Shown: positions 22,465 to 32,260, counted from the first letter of the stretch. The stretch: 64,000 nt of DNA from Bactericera cockerelli (GCA_024516035.1 CM044965.1:4354978-4418977); one strand, 5' to 3'. The notes: generated from the sequence alone by a model not told the origin. Translations and numbers: made by a program.

Positions 22465-23724
22465 AGTAGTGTATAAAGGAAGGGTCTAGCAGGATAAGCA
22501 AGATTTTGCTCTAGCGTCGCAATGAAAGGTCGTAGGTTCGATTGTGGGTAGTCAAAAGATGCGTATTGAGCTCCAAAATCTTTTGATATAACGTTTAGCT
22601 TTCTACTCCCCCCCCCTAGCCCCCCCCCCTAGATCAAATTTAGGTGGTCCATTTTTTAATTTCTATATTTTGCGGTTCCTACGATATGGTTATTTTTTTT
22701 TTGTAGTTGTTAGGGTGTCGTTTATATATTTTATCAATAAATACATTTTTTTTGACAATATAATAGATGAAAAATTTCGAGTGAGCCCTGGATTCGTACG
22801 TACAGAGACATTGTGTGTTCAATTCTAACCAAGGTGCATGTAGGTAATTTGTTATCAGTTCGTTGCAATGTGTGTTGCCTCGCTCATATAGTTGAGTAAT
22901 TAAAAACTCTTGAAATCGAGGCAAAGTCACGAAACCAATTTTAGATTTAAAAAACTAATTTGGGCTAGACCAATTCCAGTTGGAGATTTAATGTTTCAAT
23001 TTAAAAACTTATTATTTTAGATAACGGAAGCATTGTGTGTTCGTTGTTTTTATTATTATTTTTTGTGCTATAATTCTAATACCTGGTAATTTTATTGTTA
23101 TTACAAAATATAATTTTCAGGGGACCAGTATTAACCTTACGAGCACGGGTAATGGGTATGTAGCACATGATTGCGCATTGCATAACAATTAAGATACCGG
23201 GCGTGCATAATTCGTACGAACAGAGACATTGTGTGTTCAATTCTAACCAAGGTGCATGTAGGCAATTTGTTATCGTTGCAATGCAGTGGCTCATATAGTA
23301 ATTAAAAACTATTGAAAAGTCACGAAACCAATTTTAGATTTTAAAACTAATTAGACCAATTTCAGTTGAAGATTTAATGTTTCAATTTAAAAAACTAATT
23401 ATTTCAGTTTGAGTAATTAAAAACTATTGAATATTGAGGCAAAGTCACGAAACCAATTTTAGATTTAAAAACTAATTAGCAGGCTAGACCAATTTCAGTT
23501 GGAGATTTAATGTTTCAATTTAAAAAGTTTGAGTAATTAAAAACTATTGAATATTGAGGCAAAGTCACGAAACCAATTTTAGATTTAGAAAACTAATTAT
23601 TTGAAGCAGGCTGCTAGACCGTTAAACATATTTTTTTTTTTTAACAAGCAAAACTTGGTATAGGCTCGACGTGTATGGTCAAATATACAAGGTGTGTTGT
23701 CATAAAATATTACAAACATTTATT
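22465..23724 (+). repeat. Polinton left terminal inverted repeat
   Basis: About 1.26 kb, matching the reverse complement of 39457-40765 with few mismatches by eye plus a 64-bp gap near 23073. It contains a C-rich stretch (22609-22632), two copies of a ~50-bp unit (acagagacattgtgtgttca, at 22802 and 23220), and four copies of a unit with cgaaaccaattttagat (about 22930, 23323, 23448, 23568). The 83- and 72-codon ORFs present in both arms only restate these repeats and are not called as genes. Confidence 0.93.
22482..22553 (+). promoter_or_regulatory. tRNA-like module (A/B-box-like) in TIR end
   Basis: tagcaggataag resembles an A box. ggttcgattgt, about 40 nt further on, matches 9 of 11 positions of the Pol III B-box consensus. 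The same module is inverted at the right end (about 40677-40748). No good cloverleaf forms, so promoter activity is a guess. Confidence 0.3.
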
Positions 23725-24111
23725 TTATTTCATTTTTTTTCTTACGTTAATTAAAACAATGGATAGGATACTAAATACTATTAATGAAAAAATCCAATAC
23801 ATACATGTGTTAGATGTAGGAGCCGGTTTGATGGTTTCACATAGTGAATTCAAAGCAGACAAAAAGTTCACAGCGTATTCATTCAACATTGTGGAATTTT
23901 TGCAATTGAATATATTGGAAGATGTAATTTCAGAACATTCATCGTAGGTTAAATTTAATTTTCTTGCTTTTGAATCCCAGCCATGTACATCATAACTATC
24001 CAGGAAAGATTGGTTTTGGTAAATCAAACACATTCTAATCAAGTACATTGCATATTCGCGAGCACCGAGCAATAATTGGGTAGCATTATCACTGTTCTCA
24101 TGTTGAATCAT
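23725..24111 (-). CDS. Polinton protein of unknown function, C-terminal membrane anchor
   Basis: 128 codons, ATG at 24111, stop just inside the left TIR boundary. The N-terminal two thirds is soluble-looking with cysteines (DECSE, FNCKN, SLCETI). Residues about 102-122 (MYWIFSLIVFSILSIVLIN) form one hydrophobic helix followed by a short basic tail (VRKKMK), the pattern of a tail-anchored or type I membrane protein without a clear signal peptide. Transcription would be driven from the divergent region shared with the gene at 24297; a TATAAATA-like box lies about 40 nt upstream on the minus strand (24147-24156). I do not recognise a family. In a virus-like element a membrane protein could act in entry or egress, but that is speculation. 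Confidence 0.65.
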   Translation of the reverse strand: MIQHENSDNATQLLLGAREYAMYLIRMCLIYQNQSFLDSYDVHGWDSKARKLNLTYDECSEITSSNIFNCKNSTMLNEYAVNFLSALNSLCETIKPAPTSNTCMYWIFSLIVFSILSIVLINVRKKMK

Positions 24112-24146
24112 GTTTGCGTTATGAAGGAGTATGCGCTTAGAATATT

Positions 24147-24156
24147 GGTATTTATA
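24147..24156 (-). promoter_or_regulatory. Possible TATA box for the 23725-24111 gene
   Basis: The minus strand reads tataaatacc about 40 nt upstream of the ATG at 24111. A similar TATA-to-ATG spacing is seen for the PLA2-like gene (37487-37495). Confidence 0.4.
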
Positions 24157-24296
24157 GATGAACCTCTCAGTATTATAACCGCTACGTGAGATTGAGAATA
24201 TTTGAGAACAAGCAAATCAGTTCCATTTCTTCTCTTGTGGTGTTCGTATCGTGTTTTAATACGTGCATTAAAAAAAAAAAAAAAAAATATATAATA

Positions 24297-24638
24297 ATGG
24301 TTTGTAAAATTGAGGGTTGTCAGTGTCAAAAACAAGAAATACCTATTCACCTAATGTACTGGCTTACACATCATGGCATTGATATTCGTCCTCTCTTCCA
24401 AAAGCCTTATATTAGTAAGAAAAAGAAACCAGTCGCTGTTTCAAATGAAGGCAATATCGTCACTGAAGCGACCTACAACTTTGTACCGGTAGAACATAAT
24501 GGAGGAAATGTTTTGGAAGAATTTTTGTTTGAAATGCCAAACTTGGAACAGGAAACAAGCAATGCTCAACCAAACAATAGCAGTAACGTCAAAAGAAGTA
24601 TTCCCTACAAAGTTCCACCCACAAGAAGAAGGATATAA
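24297..24638 (+). CDS. Polinton protein of unknown function, 113 aa
   Basis: I place the start at the ATG at 24297 rather than an upstream ATG at 24186, because the upstream extension passes through a poly-A run (seven lysines) and is unlike the rest. A TATA-like atatataata lies directly before the chosen ATG. The N-terminus has a CxxxCxC cysteine group (CKIEGCQC) and a following His/Trp-rich stretch (HLMYWLTHHG) that could bind metal. The C-terminus is basic (PPTRRRI). It is the first gene of the left rightward cluster, 32 nt before the coiled-coil gene and upstream of the integrase. No family recognised. Confidence 0.65.
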   Translation: MVCKIEGCQCQKQEIPIHLMYWLTHHGIDIRPLFQKPYISKKKKPVAVSNEGNIVTEATYNFVPVEHNGGNVLEEFLFEMPNLEQETSNAQPNNSSNVKRSIPYKVPPTRRRI

Positions 24639-24670
24639 ATAGTTTTCAAATCGGAAACAAACAGTTAGTT

Positions 24671-25954
24671 ATGAAGAATCATTCGGTAAACTATTTTGGT
24701 GAGAGTGAACTTCACCACGCCTTAAGACGAGCATTGAAAAGACATCACAAAGAAGAACAACCTGAACAGAAAAATAAAAATGAAATTGAAAGTCAAACTG
24801 AAAAAGAAGTCAAAAAATTCATGAAAGAATTCCCTCGCCAGTCGCATGTTCAAAAGTTACTGTCCTACTTTGTAGAAAGAAGAACGTTTGATAATTTATC
24901 AAATCACATCAGCAAAAATAATTTTGTACCAACACGTGTGGCTAATAGCACTTATTTGGAGCAAAAATCTTTTACTGAATACAAAGCAAACAATGAAAAA
25001 AATGTGAACGATGTGAAATTATCAATAGACGAATTGAAACACAATAGAAAACAGGATAATGAGATTTATAATTCTAAATTTATGTTGAAAAAAGCGTTTG
25101 ATGACTACATTGTTGAGGCTGGAGAAAAAGAACAAAAAATCACCGAGGACTTGAACAAAGTGAAAGAAGATCTTTCCAACAGGATACATGAATTGGACAA
25201 TAAGTTCACACCTCTTTTAGAAATAAAAAATACAGTAGATCAACACTATAAACAACATGTGCATGCAACCACAGCTTTAAGAAAAGATATCGCTGCTTTG
25301 GACAAAAAAGCTCTCTATGGAACAACATTTTACAATTATAAAAAAAATCACGAGTCTGATTTCAAGGAGATTGTTACTGAAAAAGAGAAAAAATTGAAAA
25401 CCGAAGTAACAAATATGTTAACTTCATTGCTGTCAACTCATGAGACTGATTTCAAAAGAAAAGTTGAGGAAGAAAAAATAAAAATTCGAAGTGATCTGTC
25501 AAGAATGTTTACTCAAAATTTAAATAATTTTCTTCTTGAAGAGTCCAACAAAAAGAAATTCTTACAACAATTGCGTTCTAATTTACTCGTCAGAATAAAT
25601 ACTGACAAGATACTGTCAGCATTTCTATCGTGTTGGAGTGAAGGTGAAATTACGGATGACGTTTTAGAAAAAGTTGTAACTCAACTTAGCAAAGAAATAA
25701 TGGAGAAATTGGATGTGGAAATAATCACTATAAAAGAACAAATTAATATCTCTAATGAAACAATTGAAAACTATATCAAGTTGAATGTAGTCGATGAGTT
25801 GAAAACTGATATAAGTTTAAAAATTAGGAATCTGATATTTGAACCTCTCTTGTATGAAAAATTGGAGCCTCTTGTAAAATCTAAATCATCAAAGAAAACC
25901 ACCATCGGAGAAGTTGAAGAACGAGCAACCCGACTTCCCGTTCCAATAGAATAA
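24671..25954 (+). CDS. Polinton coiled-coil protein, 427 aa
   Basis: ATG at 24671, stop TAA at 25952-25954. The protein is very rich in Lys, Glu, Asn and Leu, with long heptad-like stretches from about residue 100 to 330, so an elongated coiled coil is the likely fold. The N-terminus (HHALRRALKRHHKEEQ) is basic and histidine-rich. It lacks membrane segments. Its stop overlaps the integrase start by one base (TAATG), so the two may be translated from one mRNA by termination-reinitiation. Function unknown: a structural or fibre-like virion component or an integrase partner would both fit. The codon pattern and AT content match the other genes of the element. Confidence 0.8.
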   Translation: MKNHSVNYFGESELHHALRRALKRHHKEEQPEQKNKNEIESQTEKEVKKFMKEFPRQSHVQKLLSYFVERRTFDNLSNHISKNNFVPTRVANSTYLEQKSFTEYKANNEKNVNDVKLSIDELKHNRKQDNEIYNSKFMLKKAFDDYIVEAGEKEQKITEDLNKVKEDLSNRIHELDNKFTPLLEIKNTVDQHYKQHVHATTALRKDIAALDKKALYGTTFYNYKKNHESDFKEIVTEKEKKLKTEVTNMLTSLLSTHETDFKRKVEEEKIKIRSDLSRMFTQNLNNFLLEESNKKKFLQQLRSNLLVRINTDKILSAFLSCWSEGEITDDVLEKVVTQLSKEIMEKLDVEIITIKEQINISNETIENYIKLNVVDELKTDISLKIRNLIFEPLLYEKLEPLVKSKSSKKTTIGEVEERATRLPVPIE

Positions 25955-26892
25955 TGTCAAAGCGTGATTTGGTTTTGGAGCTACATCGTCCTGCTAGAAA
26001 ATTATTTCCCCACCGGAGAACTCTACTTCGCAATGTTCATGATCTTTTCCAAGCTGATCTAGTGGAAATGATTCCATATGCCAATGAAAATGATGGTTAT
26101 AAATACATACTTACCTGCATCAACTGCTTCTCCAAGTTTTCTTACTGTGCGCCGTTGAAAAACAAAACGAGTGCTGAAGTTGCCAAGCAGATGGAAAAAT
26201 ATGTTCTAGAAAAGTTGAAACCTACCATGATCCCAACCCACTTGCAAACGGATGCTGGCAAAGAGTTTTTTGGCCAACCATTCCGCAAACTAATGCAAAA
26301 ATATAACATTACCCATTACAGTACATTTTCTCCCATGAAAGCTGCTATTGTAGAGCGGTTTAATCGAACTTTGAAAAGTAAAATGTGGATTGAATTTAAT
26401 TTACTTGGTTCGTACAGATGGTTGGATATTTTACCAAATCTTGTGTCTACCTACAATGCCAGCAAACATCGCTCTATTGGTATGGCACCCAAAGATGTAA
26501 ACTCTAAAAATCAAAGTCTTGTAGCTCTTCGTTTGAACAAACCCAAGCAAGTCCTAGATAGAACTGGTAAATTTAAACTAGGTGATCTTGTACGAATTTC
26601 CAAAGTTAAACATTTGTTTCAAAAAGGTTATGAGGCCAACTGGAGTTATGAAGTTTTTCGAGTGGTTAAGGTAGGTCATACTTTTCCTAGGGTATTTCAC
26701 TTAGAAGATTTAAACGGGAAACCAATCCATGGTTGTTTCTACGAGCAAGAGTTACTCAAGACCTCATATCCAGATGTCTATCTCGTAGAAAAGATACTCC
26801 AACGTAAAGGTGATAAGGTTTTAGTAAAATATTTAGGTTTTGGACCTGAAGAAAACCAATGGGTCCCTATTTCTTCCCTAATTGAGAAATAG
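25954..26892 (+). CDS. Polinton retroviral-like DDE integrase with chromodomain
   Basis: 312 codons. It catalyses insertion of the linear element and creates the 6-bp target duplication. The RNase H-fold core shows the acidic triad: D35 (QADLVEM), D100 (LQTDAGKEF) and E134 (AIVERFNRTLK), with 33 residues between the second D and the E. A WIEF/YNASKHRSIG block follows, as in rve-type integrases. The C-terminus (about residues 277-311, VEKILQRKGDKVLVKYLGF and ENQWVP) is a chromodomain, common in Polinton integrases and thought to guide targeting to chromatin. There is no obvious N-terminal HHCC zinc finger. The first ~30 residues are basic. The start overlaps the upstream stop by one base. AATAAA signals follow at about 26918 and 26958. 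Intact. Confidence 0.95.
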   Translation: MSKRDLVLELHRPARKLFPHRRTLLRNVHDLFQADLVEMIPYANENDGYKYILTCINCFSKFSYCAPLKNKTSAEVAKQMEKYVLEKLKPTMIPTHLQTDAGKEFFGQPFRKLMQKYNITHYSTFSPMKAAIVERFNRTLKSKMWIEFNLLGSYRWLDILPNLVSTYNASKHRSIGMAPKDVNSKNQSLVALRLNKPKQVLDRTGKFKLGDLVRISKVKHLFQKGYEANWSYEVFRVVKVGHTFPRVFHLEDLNGKPIHGCFYEQELLKTSYPDVYLVEKILQRKGDKVLVKYLGFGPEENQWVPISSLIEK

Positions 26893-27391
26893 AAAATGAA
26901 AACAAGTAGATGTAAGAATAAAATGCATGATTTTTCTCTTATATATTTTAAATTGTAATAAAATACATAGTGAAATACTTAATAAAATCAAAATACTTTA
27001 TTGTTCTTATTTAAAAAAATCAATTTAGGATACTTTAAAACTGTACTATACAAAAAAAAAAAAAAAAAAATGAAATAGTGGATATAAATTATCTTGGAGT
27101 AAAGAAATAATTACTTAAAACTATCAATGTGAACAACTTAGGGTAAGCATAATTTCACTTAGCTAGCATTGTGAAAAATAAATTAAAAAAAAAAAACATT
27201 GTGTACTATAAAAATATAATTAAAAAAATATGAAAATCAAATCTTGGAATATACATATTAGTGCAAACATATTTAACAATAGTAACTTTTAAAATATTAT
27301 TTCAAAGTAAGTGGGTTCTGTACAAAATACCAACTCTAAGTTTATAATCCGTGAACTTTTCGTGAAAAATCATTTTTTTTTTTTTTATCTT
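26893..27391. other. Convergent intergenic region of the Polinton
   Basis: AT-rich, with poly-A runs at 27052 and 27190. It separates the 3' end of the rightward integrase cluster from the 3' end of the leftward block. AATAAA motifs on the plus strand fit poly-A sites for the integrase transcript. No ORF of note. Confidence 0.7.
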
Positions 27392-28090
27392 TTACTCTAC
27401 GGTATCATATCCACTGTCAGTACTAAGAGAATTCTTAAAGTATGGGTTCTGTACAATATGTGGAGGCAAAAGATAAGATATACTATTTAGAAAATCAATA
27501 TCAAAAGCATAAAGAAGAAAATTTACAGGTAAAAAGTATAGGTCTCTGGGTTTCAATGAGAAAAAATCATTGGTTTCATTAAAGATGCCAATCGCTTCGT
27601 TGGTTAAGATTAAACTACTTTTCATTAGCTCACACAACCATTGTTTCATAACAATTACATTTAAACTTGAAACCGGAGAAATAGAATTTTGTGGACACAA
27701 TTTCAATTTTAAAGACTTAAAGTTAGGACAGTTTAAATTTTCAATATTGTAACATGTTTTAATAGGTAAAATAGAATTTAAAAACTTTTCCTTTTCTAAT
27801 CCTTTTACAATTATTTCGCTTGCTTTAGAGAGACACGATCGAATGATTTGCACTGCTTGATCGTACTCAACAAAGCCATCATCCCAATCCAAGTGATGAT
27901 AATTTAATGTAACGATAGCAGCTTCTCGTCGACGGAGTAAATTTAATTTTTGAAAATCATAGGGTGGTTTGAATACAAAATGTTGCACAAAGTTATCGTC
28001 AAAAAGTTTCGAGAATGAGAAACTTTTTAAAATTATTTGTTTTTCATTGTCGCGAAAAAATTGAATATCTGCTACAAAAGTATTTTCCAT
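27392..28090 (-). CDS. Conserved-looking Polinton-associated protein, 232 aa
   Basis: ATG at 28090. The N-terminus (VADIQFFRDNEKQIILKSF) followed by FKPPYDF, NYHHLDWDDG and a VKGLEKEKFL stretch resembles a protein type that I recall from insect Polintons and related elements. The alternation of strand-like segments with Asp residues (AD..., DWDDG) could suggest an RNase H-like nuclease fold, but I cannot confirm active-site residues. It is the last gene of the leftward block, 117 bp downstream of PolB. No membrane segment. The C-terminal tail is Ser/Asp-rich (STDSGYD). Function unassigned. Confidence 0.75.
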   Translation of the reverse strand: MENTFVADIQFFRDNEKQIILKSFSFSKLFDDNFVQHFVFKPPYDFQKLNLLRRREAAIVTLNYHHLDWDDGFVEYDQAVQIIRSCLSKASEIIVKGLEKEKFLNSILPIKTCYNIENLNCPNFKSLKLKLCPQNSISPVSSLNVIVMKQWLCELMKSSLILTNEAIGIFNETNDFFSLKPRDLYFLPVNFLLYAFDIDFLNSISYLLPPHIVQNPYFKNSLSTDSGYDTVE

Positions 28091-28207
28091 TTTAAGATAA
28101 CAGTTAACACTTGTTTCAAGAGACAGATAAACAAGTACTGACCATAAGGACTACATGCTAGTTGAATTTATACTTTTTTTTATAAACACAATCAAAAAAT
28201 CGAAAAC

Positions 28208-31200
28208 CTATTCCAAATCCATTTCTGAAGACTCATTTTTTAACTTGTAGTGACCGAATGGCAGGGTGTTGATTTTATCGGTCATGAGAACTCGTTTGTC
28301 ATCAAAGTTGTTCAGAACAAGTTTGTTTTGTTTCACAGTCGTCAAACAATGATTTTTAGAGACGATGTTGTGAAAAGATTTGTAAAGTTCAATATTTTCA
28401 CGCATACATCTTTCAAAATCTTCAAACTTGATCTGTCGTTCTGTAACATGTTTCTTAACACCCTTAGCCTTCTTTACTATTTTACCCTCATGCTCTTGAT
28501 ATGAATAAAGTTTACTCGCAATGCCCACAAATTTTTTCAAAATTTTACCATCCAACTCATCTTTGAACTTTCCAAGTACCTTTTTATTTTGAAGAGAGAA
28601 TAATTCGTGATTCTTCGGGTATGCACTTGTATCCAAGTGTTCCAAAAGGTTCGAAAAGTCTCGGTATAAGTCAGTGGTAAAAATTTGATAAAAAAATGAA
28701 TCTGTGTCCATATAGAGTAACCTAACATTTTCAGGACCAAACTTTGGTTGCACAATATCATAGTGAAATTGATACATCAAAGTTTTACTGAGGTCGAGAA
28801 CACAAACGCCTGCAAAAATGGCTTTGTTGAATTGAATTTTAGTTTTCTTCATAGTAAAGAGCACGAGATTTTCTTTGAATATTTTGAAGTCTTCGAAAAA
28901 TGGACTAGAAATACGTTTTCTAGCTAATTTCCAATTTGTTTCTAACTGTACATTAACCCTTTTACGCACACCTTCAATGAGCTTACCATACAAACTGTTA
29001 TTGACTTGTTTAAAGAAAGCCTTTGCAAAATCATTGGTTGCATTTTTCCTGTGCTCAGTATTAAGATTAATGTACGGAGCTAGATAATTGCTTTGGATGA
29101 ATTTTATTCCTCTATGAATTTTTACAAGTCTGAGTCCATGTTCAAGAGCTTGTTTTAGCGTTAGACAATGTACAATATATTTATGTTTGTTTTCCAATGT
29201 GGTCATAAGTTTTTGAGCGTTAGACAATGGAGATTTCTTTCTCTCACAGAGGAAGGGTAAATTCGAATGTAAATCGTGTAATTCCTTGGGATATTCCACG
29301 TCTACCTCGAAAAAATATCCAACATCATCTTGTGGAGTCAGATCTAAAACAGAAATACTGTTGATTTCTTCTTCGCTCAACCACTTGAAATCTTTCAAAG
29401 GAACTCTCTGAACCATGCTGTAACCGTAAAGATTATTAGCATCTAGATAAGTAAGATAGGAGGATTTTTCAGATGAAATAAAATCGCTTCCCATGTGTTT
29501 ATTATTTGCCTCTGCGTACTTTTGAATACATTGGCAAATACCTCCCCTAACTGCTTGCTCAAAAAAGAGGTACATGTCATATTCTAACAAAAGTTCTATT
29601 TCAACTTTTGTTTTCTTAAGCATAGCATCCAGGGTAAGACCCGGCAAAGAGTAGTACCATACAGGATCTAAGCTGTATATACTTAGGGAGAGGTTTCGGA
29701 AGGATTCGAAAATATCTGCCAACAATAGAACGTCAGTTTTCAGATAAATTTCCGAATATTCTTTCAAGTTTTGACACTTGAAATGTGTCCACACTTTTTG
29801 AGCGTGAACATAATCTTCCTGAGTAACTGAACTATTTGTTAAAGAGGAATAAAATTCATCAAGAGGTGGCAGATTAGTATCGAACAATTTACTATAACTA
29901 TCAAGGTATTCGTAACAAAAAATTCCTTTTCTAGTCAGTAATTCAAAATCAATATCGGACTGAATATGTTTCCTAGTATGATAAAATTTTTCTTTTGGCA
30001 ATGTTTTGCTCAATTTATCAAGGCTGCTTGACAAAAACCTGAATGAATCTATAAAACGAACACTCAGGTTGTCGGTAACCTTTTTTGAAAAGGAAACATA
30101 TTTTTCTGTTGAATTTGGAATTATTTCTATTTTTTTATCATCATAATTCAAACCTTTAATAATCAAATGACTGTCGTAGCCTGAAAAATTATGTGCTACA
30201 ACAGGAACAAATTTTTCTTTTTTAAATTTTAAATTGCATCTATTGCAAAGTACCCTTCGAAGGCTTCCATCACCATAATGATAATGATCCCTCACTTTTT
30301 TTAGAATGTTTGAAAAAGGTAATTTACAATGCTCACACTCTTTAGTTTCATGAAAACGTTTCCAATCATCGGGTGAAAGGTCGAGTGGAACTTGTTTCTT
30401 ATAAAATTCATCTATTTTTTTCACGTCATCAATTAACATTTTAAAAAATATCTCAACAACATCTTCATTCTCATTTTTAGCCGTATATGTAATCAACTTG
30501 TTTGTGTTGGGGCCAACCACATAGTAAGAAAAAGAAAAAGGAACATGTTGTTGAGTGGTCAAAGTGTACGAGTCAAGTGCTGATGGTTCACAAGAGCTGA
30601 CTTTTTTCAATATGGATTCGAAATCAGTGAAAATTACAAAAGGAATTTTTTGTTCAAATTGAAAATGCTCAAACTTTAAAATATTTTTACCTGGTTCCGG
30701 CATAATGGCAACACAAGGATTTTGTTTACCGCATAGTTCTTTATGTTTGAACAACCTTGTCTCATCTTCAAATGCAGTAAAACACATTTTGCAGAAAAAC
30801 CGGCTAATGTATTTTTTTTTGCTTTTATAATAAAATCTTGTTATGAATCTATTGAAATTTTTAATGAGAGAATAATGGTATAATCCTTTATCGTTACTTG
30901 TTAAAAGTAAATCAATATGAAATGGCTTTTCTTCTTTACAAACTTTAAGAATATAAACACTCTTATTCTTTTCCTCTTCTACCGCGCCAAGTACATTGAT
31001 GGATATGTTAGAATTATTCTTCTCAAAACAAGTTACTTGTTTTAAACACGTGTTCTCATGTATATCGTTAAAATTAAAAGTTTGAACATTTTCATTAGCA
31101 AACTCAATACATTTTTTAAAACTACCAAGTCCATGCTCAAAGGTATGTAAATATTTACTCTTCCTTAGAAATGATGGGACACTATAGAGGGTGAAAGTTA

Positions 31201-32260
31201 ACTTTTCCGGGGTCTCTCTATCACAATGGTGCTCGTGAAAATGTTTTTCAACGATAAACACAGACAGACAGATTTTACAAACATTGAATTTTATAGTAGA
31301 CTTTTGCAATGATGCTGGGAGTCTATGACGCATTAATTCATTAAAATTATTTATATATACAAAGTGTGAAACGTTACCATTTCTAAGCAAAAGTAAATCA
31401 TTCGAGCTCTGCACGTTATCAATTCGGGAAATGCGGAACGGTTGGATCAGGTTGTTTCTTTCCACGATGTAAACATTTACTGCTACACCCGGATTGTTAC
31501 TTTCGAAAATGTCTAGCTCGTCAATTTTAACTGGCCATGACAATCCCGACCAATTGTATTTGCTTTCGAGATCACTATAGTTTTTCTTAAAATTGCGTTT
31601 TTTCCAATCGGAAATAAACTTTACCAACATTGAATATTTGAAGCAATAGTTGTCATTGATTTTGACATTAAATACAGTTAGTCTTTTTTTCTCAAGAAAA
31701 TCCGGAGTCTTAATAAAAGTACCACACCGAATTGGTTGATATTTTAGAAAGGAGAGTTGAACTCCTCCGATAGACTTCATTGTCCAACCGCTTCCTTTTA
31801 ATTCAAAATCAAGCATCTCCGATTGTAAACTCTCTACAGCTTCCTGCCACACATTAAGAAAGTCAACACTTTCACACACTGTAAAATTTTTGGTTTTAAA
31901 AGATGCTAGTTTGATGTCTTCTTCTTTGGTGAGTTGTTTGAAAAAAACAAATAATCGAGCTGACAGTTTGAAACTCTGATAGTTTATCAAAATTTCTTCC
32001 TTCAACTCCATCACTTTATCCTTTACATACTCCTGAAGAAATGTTTCTATGTTTTTATAATTTTTATTTTTTATGAAATACGTTCTTATTTTATTTTTAA
32101 AGGCAGACTCTAGTAATGTGACATTATCAGGATAGCTGTTGAAGAGATTTCTTTGATGTTGTGCAGAGTTAAAATGTTCATTTTTTTGAGCATCACTTGT
32201 AAAACTATAATGTTCATTGCATATATTACATAGTGCTATTCTTACTCTGGGGATATCCAT
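28208..32260 (-). CDS. Protein-primed DNA polymerase B (Polinton pPolB)
   Basis: 1350 codons, ATG at 32260. It replicates the linear element by protein priming. The 3'-5' exonuclease motifs are present: Exo I TDFES (about residue 546), Exo II NFSGYD (about 690) and Exo III YLKTDVLLLAD (about 843). Polymerase motifs: A DANNLYG (about 940), B NNSLYGK (about 1086), C YMDTDS (about 1184). The long N-terminus carries cysteine/histidine pairs like zinc fingers (CNICNEHYSF near residue 11; CKICLSVF with HEHHC near 330; CKMCFTAF near 490). A CEHCKLPF...CNRC group sits between Exo I and Exo II, resembling the endonuclease VII-like zinc site seen in this family. All catalytic residues are retained and no stop or frameshift is seen. 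Poly-Lys tracts are absent and length is within the usual 1000-1400 range. Confidence 0.96.
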   Translation of the reverse strand: MDIPRVRIALCNICNEHYSFTSDAQKNEHFNSAQHQRNLFNSYPDNVTLLESAFKNKIRTYFIKNKNYKNIETFLQEYVKDKVMELKEEILINYQSFKLSARLFVFFKQLTKEEDIKLASFKTKNFTVCESVDFLNVWQEAVESLQSEMLDFELKGSGWTMKSIGGVQLSFLKYQPIRCGTFIKTPDFLEKKRLTVFNVKINDNYCFKYSMLVKFISDWKKRNFKKNYSDLESKYNWSGLSWPVKIDELDIFESNNPGVAVNVYIVERNNLIQPFRISRIDNVQSSNDLLLLRNGNVSHFVYINNFNELMRHRLPASLQKSTIKFNVCKICLSVFIVEKHFHEHHCDRETPEKLTFTLYSVPSFLRKSKYLHTFEHGLGSFKKCIEFANENVQTFNFNDIHENTCLKQVTCFEKNNSNISINVLGAVEEEKNKSVYILKVCKEEKPFHIDLLLTSNDKGLYHYSLIKNFNRFITRFYYKSKKKYISRFFCKMCFTAFEDETRLFKHKELCGKQNPCVAIMPEPGKNILKFEHFQFEQKIPFVIFTDFESILKKVSSCEPSALDSYTLTTQQHVPFSFSYYVVGPNTNKLITYTAKNENEDVVEIFFKMLIDDVKKIDEFYKKQVPLDLSPDDWKRFHETKECEHCKLPFSNILKKVRDHYHYGDGSLRRVLCNRCNLKFKKEKFVPVVAHNFSGYDSHLIIKGLNYDDKKIEIIPNSTEKYVSFSKKVTDNLSVRFIDSFRFLSSSLDKLSKTLPKEKFYHTRKHIQSDIDFELLTRKGIFCYEYLDSYSKLFDTNLPPLDEFYSSLTNSSVTQEDYVHAQKVWTHFKCQNLKEYSEIYLKTDVLLLADIFESFRNLSLSIYSLDPVWYYSLPGLTLDAMLKKTKVEIELLLEYDMYLFFEQAVRGGICQCIQKYAEANNKHMGSDFISSEKSSYLTYLDANNLYGYSMVQRVPLKDFKWLSEEEINSISVLDLTPQDDVGYFFEVDVEYPKELHDLHSNLPFLCERKKSPLSNAQKLMTTLENKHKYIVHCLTLKQALEHGLRLVKIHRGIKFIQSNYLAPYINLNTEHRKNATNDFAKAFFKQVNNSLYGKLIEGVRKRVNVQLETNWKLARKRISSPFFEDFKIFKENLVLFTMKKTKIQFNKAIFAGVCVLDLSKTLMYQFHYDIVQPKFGPENVRLLYMDTDSFFYQIFTTDLYRDFSNLLEHLDTSAYPKNHELFSLQNKKVLGKFKDELDGKILKKFVGIASKLYSYQEHEGKIVKKAKGVKKHVTERQIKFEDFERCMRENIELYKSFHNIVSKNHCLTTVKQNKLVLNNFDDKRVLMTDKINTLPFGHYKLKNESSEMDLE

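Noticed and set aside
22679..22930. 83-codon ORF present in both Polinton TIRs (also 40305-40556), and a 67-72-codon pair (23076-23294, 39877-40080)
   Set aside because: They restate the internal repeats of the TIR. Identity between arms follows from the inverted repeat, and no domain is visible.
24186..24296. N-terminal extension of the 113-aa Polinton gene
   Set aside because: It would translate a poly-A run and part of the divergent promoter; the ATG at 24297 is more plausible.
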